NCBI GenBank assembly: GCA_016872645.1
Contig: VGZH01000035.1
Location: 1-54,019 of the forward strand
Source of the DNA: Planctomycetota bacterium
GTDB lineage: Bacteria; Planctomycetota; Planctomycetia; Planctomycetales; Planctomycetaceae
Length of the DNA: 54,019 nucleotides
Direction: 5' to 3'
Made by a program: the position numbers and the translations under genes
The notes under the pieces: model-generated
Told to the model about the DNA's origin: nothing
The model's input: only the letters and a program-made list of their open reading frames with translations
Database searches by the model: none
Shown here: piece after piece, positions 29,043 to 39,232 of the stretch
Position numbering within the stretch: the first letter of the stretch is position 1
Layout: every line of letters starts with the position of its first letter

Positions 29043-29960
29043 ATGCTCCCCATGATTCCACGCCGTGATTTTCTGAAAGCTACCGCCGCGCTCGCGGCCG
29101 CTCGATTTGTTGCACCTCTGGCGATGGCCGACGACAAGAAGCCGCTGTTTGAAATCTCGTTGGCCGAATGGTCACTGCATCGGACCATCTTCGGAGGGAA
29201 GCTCGACAATCTCGACTTCGCGAAGGCCGCCAAGCACGACTATGGCATCAACGCGATCGAGTTCGTGAATCAGTTCTTCAAGGATAAGGCGAAGAACACC
29301 GAGTACCTCACGGAACTCAAGAAGCGGGCTGACGGCGAAGGGGTCAAGATGTTGCTCATCATGTGCGACGGTGAGGGAGCACTCGGCGACGCCGACGAGA
29401 AGAAACGGCAGACGGCGGTCGAGAATCACTTCAAGTGGGTCGACGCCGCGAAGTTCCTCGGCTGTCATTCGATCCGCGTGAACGCTCAGAGCAGCGGCAG
29501 CTACGACGAGCAAGTGGATCGCGCGGCGGACGGACTCCGCAAGTTGTCTGAGTTCGGCGACAAGCACGGCGTCAATGTGATCGTCGAGAATCACGGTGGC
29601 CTGTCGTCAAACGGGGAGTGGCTGGCGAAGGTCATGAAGAAGGTCAACCACCCGCGCTGCGGCACGTTGCCCGACTTCGGCAACTTCCGAGTCAGCAAGG
29701 AGGAAATGTACGACCGCTACAAAGGTGTCTCGGAACTGATGCCGTTCGCCAAAGCGGTCAGCGCGAAATCGCACGATTTCAACGAGGCCGGCGATGAAAC
29801 GCAGACCGACTTTTTGAAGATGATGAAGATCGTCCTGGCGGCGGGTTATCACAGCTACGTCGGAATCGAATACGAAGGCGGAAAACTTAGCGAACCCGAG
29901 GGTATTCGGGCGACAAAGAAGTTGCTGGAACGAGTCCTGGGGGGACTGTCAAAGACATAG
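29043..29960 (+). CDS. Exported TIM-barrel sugar isomerase/epimerase-like protein
   Basis: The 305-residue protein carries a twin-arginine signal ([18 protein letters not shown]), followed by a xylose isomerase-like TIM barrel: [25 protein letters not shown], metal-ligand regions [31 protein letters not shown] and [12 protein letters not shown] ribosome site AAAAAGGAT lies 7 bases upstream; a second ATG at 29052 is also possible. It belongs to the same large planctomycete group as the protein at 21592, but the two are distant. The substrate is unknown. Confidence 0.88.
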   Translation: MLPMIPRRDFLKATAALAAARFVAPLAMADDKKPLFEISLAEWSLHRTIFGGKLDNLDFAKAAKHDYGINAIEFVNQFFKDKAKNTEYLTELKKRADGEGVKMLLIMCDGEGALGDADEKKRQTAVENHFKWVDAAKFLGCHSIRVNAQSSGSYDEQVDRAADGLRKLSEFGDKHGVNVIVENHGGLSSNGEWLAKVMKKVNHPRCGTLPDFGNFRVSKEEMYDRYKGVSELMPFAKAVSAKSHDFNEAGDETQTDFLKMMKIVLAAGYHSYVGIEYEGGKLSEPEGIRATKKLLERVLGGLSKT

Positions 29961-30092
29961 GCGGGTGACTCGTCTGCGCGTTGCCCCGGTTCACTCGGAG
30001 AGCACGCGAACATCGACGATTGGCAACTGCCAAGTGCCCCACATAACATGCTCGCGAGACTGGGCGAATTGATCTTCTGGGGTGGCAACGCG

Positions 30093-32387
30093 ATGGCTGG
30101 TTTTCAGATTTCCTGTCCGAAGTGCGGCAAGTCGCTGAAGCTTCCCGATCGCAGTTTACTCGGCCGAAAGGGGAGGTGTTCCAAGTGCCGGCATGCATTC
30201 GTGATGACGGCGCCGGGGTTGGACCCGCGAACCGAGGAAATCGACGAGGGTCAACTTAATGTCAGCGAGTTGTACAGCGAGTTAGAGCAAATCGAGCAAC
30301 GTCGGGCGGATGCCGATGAAGTTCAGATGGAAATTGCCGATCCCGGTATGCGGAATCCGCCGTCGGGAACCGGTGCGCGATGGGTTCCGGATGCACAACC
30401 CATTAATGATACGCCGCCGTCTCCGGCTCCGCAGATGATTCCGCCAGGATATCCGTATCCCGTGCCACCACAACAGTGGGGCGTGCCGCCGGGTTATCCG
30501 CAGGTTCCGTATCCGCCGCAACCGGGAATGCCGTATCCGTATCTCGTCCCGCCGGGTTACGCGCCGATGCTCTACGGAACTCCGCAGTACATGCCTCCGC
30601 CGATGATGGCACCACCACCGCAAGCGGCCGTCCCGCCGCCGTTTGTTCCTGCTGCTCCCGCGCCGTTCGTGCCGGCTGCTCCCGCGCCGTTGGCGCCGGC
30701 TGCGAGCGACAGTCCGTTCGAAGTTTTCCAAAAACCAGAGTCGGCCCCCAGCGCGTTGCCGTCTGAGGTCGAGATGTTGTCGGCCAACTCGCTGCGGAAG
30801 TCGAAGACGAAATCCAAGTCGAAGAAGTCTCGGCAGGCGAAACAGACTCAGTTGGCAGCGATCATTGCGATTGGTGTCTTGTTCGTGGGGGGAATCGTGG
30901 TGTTCGCTCTGGGTGGTCGATCCGGAGCGAACGGAAAAGCGAAGAGCAAAGCGGTTGCGCAAAATCCGGCGGAGGCGGCGGACGAAGTGAGCGAATCACT
31001 GCCGTGGGAATCGCCGCTGCCCATCAGTCCGACAAAAGGCGCGCCGATCGACATGATGCTCATGCCCTACGGAGTGACGGCGATTGTGCATGTGCGTCCG
31101 AAAGATCTGTGGGAAAAAGGAACCAGGCGTGAAGAGTTTCGATTTTGCTGGGGTCCGCTGGGAGAATGGCTCGGCAAACAGATCACAGAACTGTGCAATC
31201 ACGATCCGTCGCTGATTGAGGAACTGACTTTTGGACTGATTCCCGGAGTTGTCGGCGAAGAGCTTCAAGTTTGTGGAGTCGTGCGGCTGAAGGATCCTGC
31301 TCAGAAAACGGAACTGATTAAAGTCTTTCGTGAAATGAAGGCAGAACTCAAAGACACCGACGCCAGCAACCACCCCGTTTATGAAAATGAGAAGTACGCC
31401 TACGTCATCAAGGATCTGCGGACCTTCGCGTTCTGCCCGCGGCTGAGACAGAACGAGATGGCCGAGGCTGTCAGTCGTCCGAATGCTCAAGCTCCCGGCT
31501 TGGAAGCGCTGCTGCTGAAAACCGACCGCCTGCGACATGTCGTGCTGGTGTTCGACCCAACCACGCTGGGAGCGCACGCACAGTTCGTTTTCGCAGACGA
31601 GCTTCGAAGGATCGCGAATAGCGTGGTCGAGTTCTTTGACCCCAAGCAATTCGAGACTGTCGCCGTCAGTTTGCACGTGGGCGACAAGTTCCATTCCGAA
31701 ATTCTGGCCCGCAATAAGTCGTCTCTCGCCAAAACGGTGGCACAGACCGAATTAAAGAAACGGCTCGACAAGTTGCCTCGAGAATTGGCCGACACGATCC
31801 GCGGCTACATGGAGCCGAAGGCGCTCGGACCGCGACAGATCATCGGCCGCTTTCCGGCGATGACGAAAGCTTTTGCGTTGTCGACTCACGCTTCGACTGG
31901 TGACCGATACGTTTCGTTAGCAACCGCATTGCCGGAAAGAGCGGCTCCGAATCTCGCCATCGGAACTTTGTTGACTTGGGATGAGTCCACACGTACGGAC
32001 TTCAGCAAAGCGGCGGCGGCTCCTGCGAAGGACACCAACACGAAGCTGCCGGAACTCGTCGCCGATCGACTCAAGCAACTCAAGTGCGAGATCGAGTACG
32101 ACCGTGAACCGCTGCAAGGCTACATCCAATTCGTTGCCGACGAGTGCAAAGTCACGATCGACATCGACGGCGACGCGCTCAAGGCTGCCGGCTACACCAA
32201 AAACATGCCGCAGAAGTTTTCCTTGGGCAAAGTCTCCGGTTTGGAAGCGATCGGCGCGATCCTGAAAAAGTATCAGGCGGAAAAAGTCCCGATGGTGCTG
32301 GTCATCGACGAGGGCAAGAAACGTGCGCTGCTCACCACCAAAGACTTCGCCGAGAAGGATAATCTCAAGGTCTATCCAGTACCCTGA
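30093..32387 (+). CDS. Zinc-ribbon, proline-rich membrane protein of unknown function
   Basis: From ATG 30093 the protein has 764 residues. An N-terminal zinc ribbon (CPKCG...CSKC, residues 7-32) precedes a Pro/Gly/Tyr-rich linker (about 100-220) with PPGYP and PAAPAPF repeats, a Lys-rich stretch, and one membrane helix (about 250-275, AAIIAIGVLFVGGIVVFAL). The remainder would be periplasmic, ending in a short module (CEIEYDREPLQGYIQFVADEC...VPMVLVIDEGKK) that resembles the small beta-alpha-beta domain found in secretin N-termini. The frame is open from 30048. No enzyme motif is visible; the role is unknown. Similar proteins are typical of planctomycetes. Confidence 0.8.
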   Translation: MAGFQISCPKCGKSLKLPDRSLLGRKGRCSKCRHAFVMTAPGLDPRTEEIDEGQLNVSELYSELEQIEQRRADADEVQMEIADPGMRNPPSGTGARWVPDAQPINDTPPSPAPQMIPPGYPYPVPPQQWGVPPGYPQVPYPPQPGMPYPYLVPPGYAPMLYGTPQYMPPPMMAPPPQAAVPPPFVPAAPAPFVPAAPAPLAPAASDSPFEVFQKPESAPSALPSEVEMLSANSLRKSKTKSKSKKSRQAKQTQLAAIIAIGVLFVGGIVVFALGGRSGANGKAKSKAVAQNPAEAADEVSESLPWESPLPISPTKGAPIDMMLMPYGVTAIVHVRPKDLWEKGTRREEFRFCWGPLGEWLGKQITELCNHDPSLIEELTFGLIPGVVGEELQVCGVVRLKDPAQKTELIKVFREMKAELKDTDASNHPVYENEKYAYVIKDLRTFAFCPRLRQNEMAEAVSRPNAQAPGLEALLLKTDRLRHVVLVFDPTTLGAHAQFVFADELRRIANSVVEFFDPKQFETVAVSLHVGDKFHSEILARNKSSLAKTVAQTELKKRLDKLPRELADTIRGYMEPKALGPRQIIGRFPAMTKAFALSTHASTGDRYVSLATALPERAAPNLAIGTLLTWDESTRTDFSKAAAAPAKDTNTKLPELVADRLKQLKCEIEYDREPLQGYIQFVADECKVTIDIDGDALKAAGYTKNMPQKFSLGKVSGLEAIGAILKKYQAEKVPMVLVIDEGKKRALLTTKDFAEKDNLKVYPVP

Positions 32388-32558
32388 CGAGTTGGCACTC
32401 TTCGTGCCTGAAGATTTCCTGAATTTCAGTCTGGCCACTTTCGGTCCGTCAATCTGTCGACTAGAGTTTTGGTCACATTTCAGCCGGGTCTCGGCGATTC
32501 GCGGAGTCTAGCGAAAATTTCTCAGACGGCTTATTCGTTCTTGGTGTTGGAGCGTGTC

Positions 32559-33605
32559 ATGTCTCAAGCACGTGCGTCTCGTCGTGGATTCACATTGATC
32601 GAACTGCTGGTGGTGATCGCCATCATCGCGGTTTTAGTCGCTCTCTTGTTGCCGGCAGTGCAATCGGCTCGCGAGGCCGCTCGTCGATCGCAGTGCAAGA
32701 ACAATCTCAAACAGTTTGGTCTGGCTCTGCACAACTATCACGACTCGATGAAGGCACTGCCGAAAGCCAGCTACTCCGTCAATCCGCCGCTGTCTGGTCC
32801 GCGCGCCCCCAACCCGATCGTGGCCCCGACCGCCAATTCCTATGGCTCGTCGGGCTTCAGCGTGCATGTGATGCTGCTGCCCTACATGGACGAGAAAGGG
32901 TTGTGGAAACAATGGAACATGGATCAACTCTACACCAACAATACCGTCGGAAGCCCAACGAATCTGACGCTCAATAACACCGTGCGCGTTGACGGTTTTC
33001 TGTGCCCAACAGACGGACGATTCCCTTCCGCCCAAGTTGGCAACAACAACTATTGCGTCAGCACGGGACCCCAAACGACCTGGGTCGCAAGCGCGGCCAG
33101 CAATATCGGCGCGTTCCATCTCAATTACACCACCCACTTGAGCGACTTCAGAGACGGGACTGCTAATACGATTGGGATGGGCGAACGAGTGGTCGGTGAC
33201 AATTCTGCGGCAACATTCTCCTACGGTGAAACGAACGTGTTGGCTCTGGTGGGCATCACCGCCTCTTCAATCAAGCCGACCGTCGCGGAGGCGGAAGCAT
33301 ATGGTTTGGCATGTACCGCTTCGTATGCCACTCACCGCTCGGCCGTTGGTCGCGAATGGGCTGGGCCGAGTCCGGAACACACGATGTTCAACACGATGGT
33401 TCCGCCGAATTGGAAATATCCGAATTGTGTGGCGACGAACTCCGGTGCCAACGATGGAATCTTTGGTGCTCGCAGCCAGCATACGGGAGGAGTTCACCAT
33501 CTCATGATGGATGGCGCAGTTCGGATGATTAGCAACAGCGTCAATTTCACGACGTACCAGAACCTGGGGACACGCGCTGGCAAGGAGACTGTGGCCGGTT
33601 TCTAG
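32559..33605 (+). CDS. DUF1559 pilin-like prepilin protein
   Basis: This 348-residue protein has a type IV prepilin-like N-terminus: [28 protein letters not shown], with G/F cleavage before the N-terminal Phe and Glu at +5. The next segment [27 protein letters not shown] is the DUF1559 signature. The C-terminus [18 protein letters not shown] is also typical. Planctomycetes carry dozens of DUF1559 genes whose products are thought to be pseudopilin-type surface proteins. The start is ATG 32559, not 32469, since the signal begins [11 protein letters not shown] small lipoprotein gene follows 98 bases downstream. Confidence 0.95.
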   Translation: MSQARASRRGFTLIELLVVIAIIAVLVALLLPAVQSAREAARRSQCKNNLKQFGLALHNYHDSMKALPKASYSVNPPLSGPRAPNPIVAPTANSYGSSGFSVHVMLLPYMDEKGLWKQWNMDQLYTNNTVGSPTNLTLNNTVRVDGFLCPTDGRFPSAQVGNNNYCVSTGPQTTWVASAASNIGAFHLNYTTHLSDFRDGTANTIGMGERVVGDNSAATFSYGETNVLALVGITASSIKPTVAEAEAYGLACTASYATHRSAVGREWAGPSPEHTMFNTMVPPNWKYPNCVATNSGANDGIFGARSQHTGGVHHLMMDGAVRMISNSVNFTTYQNLGTRAGKETVAGF

Positions 33606-33703
33606 CGTTAATGCCGCGATTCTGTGAGCGCGGCTGGATTCTTGGGTGTGGGTTTGCCCCTAAGTCCGTCAACAGAGGGGCATGAAAGGCGAAGGGCTAA
33701 GTC

Positions 33704-34009
33704 ATGTCGCGAGCAGTTGTCTTGCTGTGTCTGCTGTTATTCGCTGGATGTGGCTCTGATGTTCCTAAACCCATTGCCGTGACGGGGACGCCAGCGCCAC
33801 CGCCATCGGCGAAAGAGATCTTGGCTGAGATCGCTAAGTCGGGCGAACTGACCGGTGAGACGCACATCGAAGAAGAAATTGAAAAGATCCGCGCGACCAA
33901 TCCCAATAAAGCAGCTGATTTGCAAAGGGAATACAATAACTTGAGCAGACTCGAGGAACCGGAAGCCATCAAGCGGCAGGCCAGCAGGTTGATGGGAAGA
34001 TTCCCGTGA
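33704..34009 (+). CDS. Small lipoprotein downstream of DUF1559 gene
   Basis: The 101-residue protein has a lipobox (LLLFAGC, Cys at 16) after a short signal sequence. A Pro-rich spacer (TPAPPPS) is followed by a charged helical region (about 40-95). Small lipoproteins commonly follow DUF1559 pilin-like genes in planctomycetes, so the two probably form an operon; spacing is 98 bases. Function is unknown, possibly anchoring or assembly of the pilin-like partner. Confidence 0.75.
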   Translation: MSRAVVLLCLLLFAGCGSDVPKPIAVTGTPAPPPSAKEILAEIAKSGELTGETHIEEEIEKIRATNPNKAADLQREYNNLSRLEEPEAIKRQASRLMGRFP

Positions 34010-34222
34010 GCCGGTCGGGATGCTTCAGCGGGATTTACGCAGATGCAATCGGTCACCGTCTGGCCTTCTGAGTCGGTGGTCGTGTGGCAAGATTTGGGAC
34101 TTCGAGAAACAGACAACGGAGGCGAGGGACAGGTCTCACGGTCGAGTCTGGCGAGAGTGGTTCTGATGTGGCCATAATCCTTGCCACGAATCTGGAGAAC
34201 CTCCTGACTTGGGGATCTGTGA

Positions 34223-37081
34223 ATGGCTTCCTTGAGACTTTGGCGAACGGCGTCTCAAGCCGTATTCCTGCTGCCTGCTCTCTGGATCGGTTGCTGGCTG
34301 TGTTGGGCAGCCGAAGAGACCGCAAGCTCCCCGGCGAACAAACCCTCCCGGAAGTCTTCTGAGCCCCCTGCAGAAGACAGATGGTGGTCGTTACGTCCGC
34401 TGGTGCGTCCGACAGTTCCGGAAGTCGAATTTCAGAAGTCCGATTTCCAATTTCCAATTCAGAATCCGATCGACAAGTTTGTTGTTGAGAAACTCGCGCT
34501 GCAAAAATTGACCGCGTCGCCTCCGGCGGATCGTCGCACGATGATTCGGCGAGTGAATTTTGACCTGCTGGGCCTGCCGCCGAGTCTCGAAGAGGTTGAC
34601 GAGTTTGTCGCCGATCCACGCGATGACGCGTACGAGAGACTCGTTGACCGGTTACTGGCGAGTCCGCACTTCGGGGAACGCTGGGCTCGGCATTGGATGG
34701 ATGTGGTTCACTACGCTGAGTCGCACGGGCACGATCAGGACCGGCCGAGGCCGACCGCGTGGCCGTATCGCGACTACTTGATTCGCTCGTTCAATGACGA
34801 CAAACCTTACTCGCAGTTCGTGGCCGAGCAAGTCGCGGGGGACGGGCTCTTCCCAGATGATCCTCAGGCAGTCGTGGCGACGGGATTTCTCGCGACCGGA
34901 CCGTTCGACGAAAGCTCGTTGCAGAGCATTCAGGACGATACCGACGATCGCCGCATCGCGCAGTACCTCGATCGCGATGACATGGTCACGACGGTGATGA
35001 GCACATTCGTCAGCACGACCGTACATTGTGCTCGCTGCCACGACCATTTCTTTGACCCGATCACGCAGGCAGACTATTACGCGCTGCAAGCCGTCTTTGC
35101 TGGTGTCGACAAAGGCGAGCGAGCATTCGACTCCGATCCCGATGTCAGTCGGCGGCGACAGTCGTTGCGAGTTGAACTAGCTCGATTGCGTGGCCTCAAG
35201 GGACTAACCGATCCGTCGTTGCTGTCTCCGACCGCGCAGGAAATCGTGGCTGCTTGGGAAGCGAAGCAAGCCGCGGCACCGTCCGTCTGGCAAACGCTAG
35301 AACCGGTCGAGGTCAAATCGGCGGAAGGCTCGACGCTGACCAAGCAGCCAGATGGTTCGATCCTGGCCAGCGAGAAGCGGCCGGAGAAAGACACCTACAC
35401 GTTGACCTATCACACGTCGCTGCGAGGCATCACCGCGCTGCGGCTGGAAGTGCTGGCGGACGATTCGCTGTCGAAGCGCGGCCCCGGCCGGCAGGACAAT
35501 GGGAATCTGCACCTCAGCGAGTTCAAAGTGTTCGCGACTCCGAGTGGTCAGTCATTGGCGGCCGATGCAAAGCCGCTGACGATCAAGAACCCGCGAGCCG
35601 ATTTCAACCAGGAGGGTTGGACGATCGCGCACACGATTGATGGCAATCCGGGAACCGCGTGGGGCATCTATCCGCGCGTCGGTGAGGATCATCGAGCGGT
35701 TTATGAATTCGATCAGCCAGTCGCGTTTGATGGCGGAGCGGTGCTGACGGTCGTACTCGAACAGCTTCATGGTGGAGGACATTTGATTGGCCGGCCGCGG
35801 ATTTCCGTGACGACGGCGACCGAGTCGTTGGCACTCGATGGTGAACTCATTCCTGCCGAGATTCTCGCAATCGTGAAGAAGCCCGCCGCTGACCGGAGCG
35901 ATCTCGATCGAGCGGAAATTGCTCGATATGTGCGGCTATCGCAGGTTGAGCGCGAGTTGGTGGCGCTACCCGCCCCGCAGATGATTTTCGCAGCGTCGGG
36001 CGAAATGAAATCGGATGCGCTGACGCCGCCGAGCAAGCGGCCAGTGCGAATGGTCCACCTGCTGACTCGCGGAGATATCAAGCAAGCGAAGGAAGTCGCA
36101 CAGGCCGGATCGCTCACCTGTATCAGCGGGCTGGCCGCGCGATTTGATCTGATCAATGCGTCGGATGAAGCCGCTCGTCGAGCGGCACTTGCAGGCTGGC
36201 TGACCGACCGCCGCAATGTGTTGACTTGGCGCAGCATCGCGAATCGAATCTGGCATCACCACTTCGGCCGCGGTCTGTGTGATACGCCGAACGATCTTGG
36301 CCAAATGGGATCGAAGCCGACGCATCCGGAGTTGCTGGATTGGCTGGCGGTGCAAGTCGGGGGAGAGAATTCGGGAAGCGGAAAGGATGAGAACAACGAC
36401 ATTCCACCTTCCGAACTTCACCCTCCAAATTTGCAATCCTTGAAGCGTCTCCACCGGCTGATCGTCACCAGCGCAACGTACCGGCAGTCCTCTCAGAACA
36501 ACGAACACAATGCGGCGATCGATGGGGACAATCGATTTTTGTGGCGGATGAATCGAACTCGGTTGGATGCCGAGTCCGTGCGTGACGCACTCATTGTGAC
36601 GACGGGCCTGCTGGATCGGCGCATGGGGGGGGAATCGGTCAAACAGTTCATTCAGACGCCTGGCATTCATGTGACTCCCAACGTCGATTATGCCAACTTT
36701 GACCCCGATCGACCGGAGAACGGCCGGCGCAGCGTCTATCGTTTCATCTTCCGCACGCTCCCCGATCCGCTGATGGAGACGCTTGATTTCGCCGATTCGT
36801 CGCAGCTCACGGCAGTTCGAAACTCGTCAGTCACCGCGCTGCAGGCGCTGGCGATGCTCAATAATCCGTTTGTGGTCCGCCAAAGCGAACACCTCGCCTC
36901 GCGAGCCATCCGAGCTGGTGAGGATTTGGAACGGCAAATCGCCGCCGCTGCTCGAATTGTTTGGCAACGTGACCCGTCGTCTCGCGAGCGGACGGTGTTG
37001 AGCGATTACGCTCGCCAGCACGGCCTGTCGAACGCTTGTCGGTTGCTGCTGAACTGTAACGAGTTCCTGTTTGTGGATTAG
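34223..37081 (+). CDS. DUF1549/DUF1553 planctomycete protein with c-type heme motif
   Basis: The 952-residue protein has a signal peptide (residues 1-30), the DUF1549 domain (about 80-300, from NPIDKFVVEKLALQKLTASPPADRRTMIRR) and the DUF1553 domain (about 660-950). A CxxCH heme motif, CARCHDHFFDPI, sits at about 271-275, within DUF1549. DUF1553 signatures WRSIANRIWHHHFGRGLCDTPNDLG and MNRTRLDAESVRDALI are visible. A beta-sandwich-like insert lies in between. Such proteins are probably periplasmic and redox-linked; they are abundant in planctomycetes and often near sulfatases or DUF1501 proteins, absent here. The upstream 213 bases hold no gene I can see. Confidence 0.93.
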   Translation: MASLRLWRTASQAVFLLPALWIGCWLCWAAEETASSPANKPSRKSSEPPAEDRWWSLRPLVRPTVPEVEFQKSDFQFPIQNPIDKFVVEKLALQKLTASPPADRRTMIRRVNFDLLGLPPSLEEVDEFVADPRDDAYERLVDRLLASPHFGERWARHWMDVVHYAESHGHDQDRPRPTAWPYRDYLIRSFNDDKPYSQFVAEQVAGDGLFPDDPQAVVATGFLATGPFDESSLQSIQDDTDDRRIAQYLDRDDMVTTVMSTFVSTTVHCARCHDHFFDPITQADYYALQAVFAGVDKGERAFDSDPDVSRRRQSLRVELARLRGLKGLTDPSLLSPTAQEIVAAWEAKQAAAPSVWQTLEPVEVKSAEGSTLTKQPDGSILASEKRPEKDTYTLTYHTSLRGITALRLEVLADDSLSKRGPGRQDNGNLHLSEFKVFATPSGQSLAADAKPLTIKNPRADFNQEGWTIAHTIDGNPGTAWGIYPRVGEDHRAVYEFDQPVAFDGGAVLTVVLEQLHGGGHLIGRPRISVTTATESLALDGELIPAEILAIVKKPAADRSDLDRAEIARYVRLSQVERELVALPAPQMIFAASGEMKSDALTPPSKRPVRMVHLLTRGDIKQAKEVAQAGSLTCISGLAARFDLINASDEAARRAALAGWLTDRRNVLTWRSIANRIWHHHFGRGLCDTPNDLGQMGSKPTHPELLDWLAVQVGGENSGSGKDENNDIPPSELHPPNLQSLKRLHRLIVTSATYRQSSQNNEHNAAIDGDNRFLWRMNRTRLDAESVRDALIVTTGLLDRRMGGESVKQFIQTPGIHVTPNVDYANFDPDRPENGRRSVYRFIFRTLPDPLMETLDFADSSQLTAVRNSSVTALQALAMLNNPFVVRQSEHLASRAIRAGEDLERQIAAAARIVWQRDPSSRERTVLSDYARQHGLSNACRLLLNCNEFLFVD

Positions 37082-37288
37082 GGATCCCGGTCGCGGTCGT
37101 TCCGATTGTTCGGGCAAAATTCCGAGTTCATGTCTCTCTGGATCAGGCGGCTGCTTGACACCCCGCACCCATCCAGAGATGCTGTTTCGATCCTCCCTGT
37201 ATTGTTTCCCGCCCCAAAACTCCCGCTAGGAGAACCTCCGGTTTCGAGCCGCTGCGTGCGGCGGACGCTTTCCCGGAAAGGAATACTC

Positions 37289-39232
37289 ATGACTCGCTTT
37301 GTGGTGCGTACATTGGTGGCTTCGGTTTTGACTGTGTCGTTGGCCAATCTGGATGCGACCCGCGCGGTGGCGTTTGATCCGCCGACCGAGGAGCAACTCA
37401 ATCAGCTCAAGCAACAAGCCGATGAAGCCAAAGCACGGAAAGATACGGCGGCCACTCAACTCAAGGGCGTGCAGGACAAAGCGAAGGCTCTCTCCGACGA
37501 AATCGCGAAGCTGAAGACTTCGCTGACGATGGCCACGACGGCGTTGAAGTCGAGCGAAGAAAAGCTCAAACCGGCTCAAGAAGCGGCCACCAAGGCGGAG
37601 GCCGCCAAGGTCGAAGCGGCGAAAGTGTTCACGGCCGCAAAAACGGCGTCTGATGCGGCGGCCAAAGCGGCAGAAGAAGCTCTCAAGAAATCCAAGGACG
37701 AAGAGGCCAAGGCGGCAGCCGCTTTGAAAGCGGCTACGGATGCGGCCGCGCTGGTGACGACGACGACACAAACGATCGAAGTCTCCAAGAAGACGATCAC
37801 CGACGCGACAGCAGGACTGACCAAGCTTGATGCCGACGTGAAGGCGTTTCAGCCGGAAGTGCAAAAGGCATCAGAGGCATTGGCATCGATCAACTCCGAA
37901 TGGGTCACGAAACAACGAGCCGTCGAGGGGGGATTGATCGCTCTAAATCGGATGGTGTCATTTTCGCATTCCATCGCGCCGATTTTTGCCAAGCGATGTC
38001 TGGCCTGTCACAATGCGCGCACGGCGAAGGGGCGATACAATATGGAAACGTTTGCCGCGGTCCTCAAAGGAGGCGAGAGCGGCGAAGCGGTCAAGGCGGG
38101 GGATGCGAAGTCGAATCTACTTGCGGTACTCAAAGATGGTTCGATGCCCAAGGACGCCGATCCGCTCAAGCCAGAGCAGATCGCGCTCATCGAGAAGTGG
38201 ATCGCCACCGGGGCAAACTTGAACGCCGGCTTTGAACCGAATTCGCCGCTGATCCGCATCATTCCGAAGGAAGTTCAGCCACCCGCTCCGGAGAAATATC
38301 CCGTGCCGGTGCCCGTCACGGCGGTCGCGTTCAACATGGATGGTTCACTGTTGGCGACATCGGGCTATCACGAAGTTGTGTTGTGGAATCCCGCCGATGG
38401 TGCCGTCGTGCGCCGTATCGGGAACGTTTCCGAACGAGTCTATGATCTCGAATTTAGCGTCGACGGCAAGACTCTGTACGTCGCTGCGGGAACACCGGCG
38501 CAGCTCGGTGAAGTGAAGGTTTTCAACGTCGAGAACGGTCAATTGCTCGGCGATTGGGTCAGCACTGACGATGCGGTCTTCGCCGTCGCACTCAGCCCGG
38601 ACGGGACAAAGCTCGCCAGTGCCGGCGCGGATCGCGCGATTCGCGTATTCGAAGTTCCGTCGGGCAAGGAGTTGCTGGCGATCGAAGATCACGCTGACTG
38701 GGTCATGGACATCGCATGGTCGCCGGATGGGACGAAGCTGGCTTCGGCCAGCCGAGACAAGACGGCGAAAGTCTTCGATCTGAAGACAGGGGATTCGCTG
38801 GTCACGTTCAATGCACATGCTCAACCGGTATTTGGCGTCGGATTTTCTCCCGATGGGGCGCAGGTCATCAGCAGTGGAGCCGATCGACAGATTCGGATTT
38901 GGAACGTCAGCGACGCAGCTGCCGTGCGCGCGATTGGCGGATTTGGCGGCGATGTGTTTCGTATCGCGACGACCAAAGAAGGGATGATCTATTCCAGCAG
39001 TGCGGACAAGACCGCTCGCATCCACAAGTTCGCAGATGGTGGCCAGGTTTTCTCGCTGGCAGGCCACACGGATTGGGTCTATTCAGTCGCGTTCAGTGCC
39101 GCGAGCAAGCGAGTCGCCGCCGGGAGCTATACCGGTGAAGTCCGGATATGGAATACGGATGACGGCAAAGAAGTGAAGCTAATTATTGCCGCGCCCGGTT
39201 ATGCGCCGCCAACTGCAGCGGCCGCGAAGTAG
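37289..39232 (+). CDS. Coiled-coil, cytochrome c and WD40 fusion protein
   Basis: From ATG 37289 (GGAAAGGAA upstream) the protein has 647 residues. After a signal peptide (about 1-28) comes a Lys/Ala-rich coiled coil (about 32-250), then a planctomycete-type cytochrome c domain (FSHSIAPIFAKRCLACHNARTAKGRYNM, heme motif CLACH, PKDADPLKPEQIALIEKWI) and seven or so WD40 repeats (about 330-630; WSPDGTKLASASRDKTAKVFD). The frame open to 37106 is upstream and not protein-like. It lies 207 bases after the DUF1549/1553 gene; the two probably act in the same envelope complex or electron path, which is inference. Confidence 0.92.
   Translation: MTRFVVRTLVASVLTVSLANLDATRAVAFDPPTEEQLNQLKQQADEAKARKDTAATQLKGVQDKAKALSDEIAKLKTSLTMATTALKSSEEKLKPAQEAATKAEAAKVEAAKVFTAAKTASDAAAKAAEEALKKSKDEEAKAAAALKAATDAAALVTTTTQTIEVSKKTITDATAGLTKLDADVKAFQPEVQKASEALASINSEWVTKQRAVEGGLIALNRMVSFSHSIAPIFAKRCLACHNARTAKGRYNMETFAAVLKGGESGEAVKAGDAKSNLLAVLKDGSMPKDADPLKPEQIALIEKWIATGANLNAGFEPNSPLIRIIPKEVQPPAPEKYPVPVPVTAVAFNMDGSLLATSGYHEVVLWNPADGAVVRRIGNVSERVYDLEFSVDGKTLYVAAGTPAQLGEVKVFNVENGQLLGDWVSTDDAVFAVALSPDGTKLASAGADRAIRVFEVPSGKELLAIEDHADWVMDIAWSPDGTKLASASRDKTAKVFDLKTGDSLVTFNAHAQPVFGVGFSPDGAQVISSGADRQIRIWNVSDAAAVRAIGGFGGDVFRIATTKEGMIYSSSADKTARIHKFADGGQVFSLAGHTDWVYSVAFSAASKRVAAGSYTGEVRIWNTDDGKEVKLIIAAPGYAPPTAAAAK

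Noticed and set aside
32393-32408. Sigma-54-like TGGCAC-N5-GTGC upstream of the DUF1559 gene
   Set aside because: It differs from the TTGC consensus, and the same bases form a simple GGCAC-TCTTC-GTGCC hairpin after the preceding stop codon. No sigma-54 activator is nearby.
37155-37160. Perfect TTGACA -35 box before the cytochrome/WD40 gene
   Set aside because: No acceptable -10 box at 16-18 bases spacing, so I do not call a promoter.
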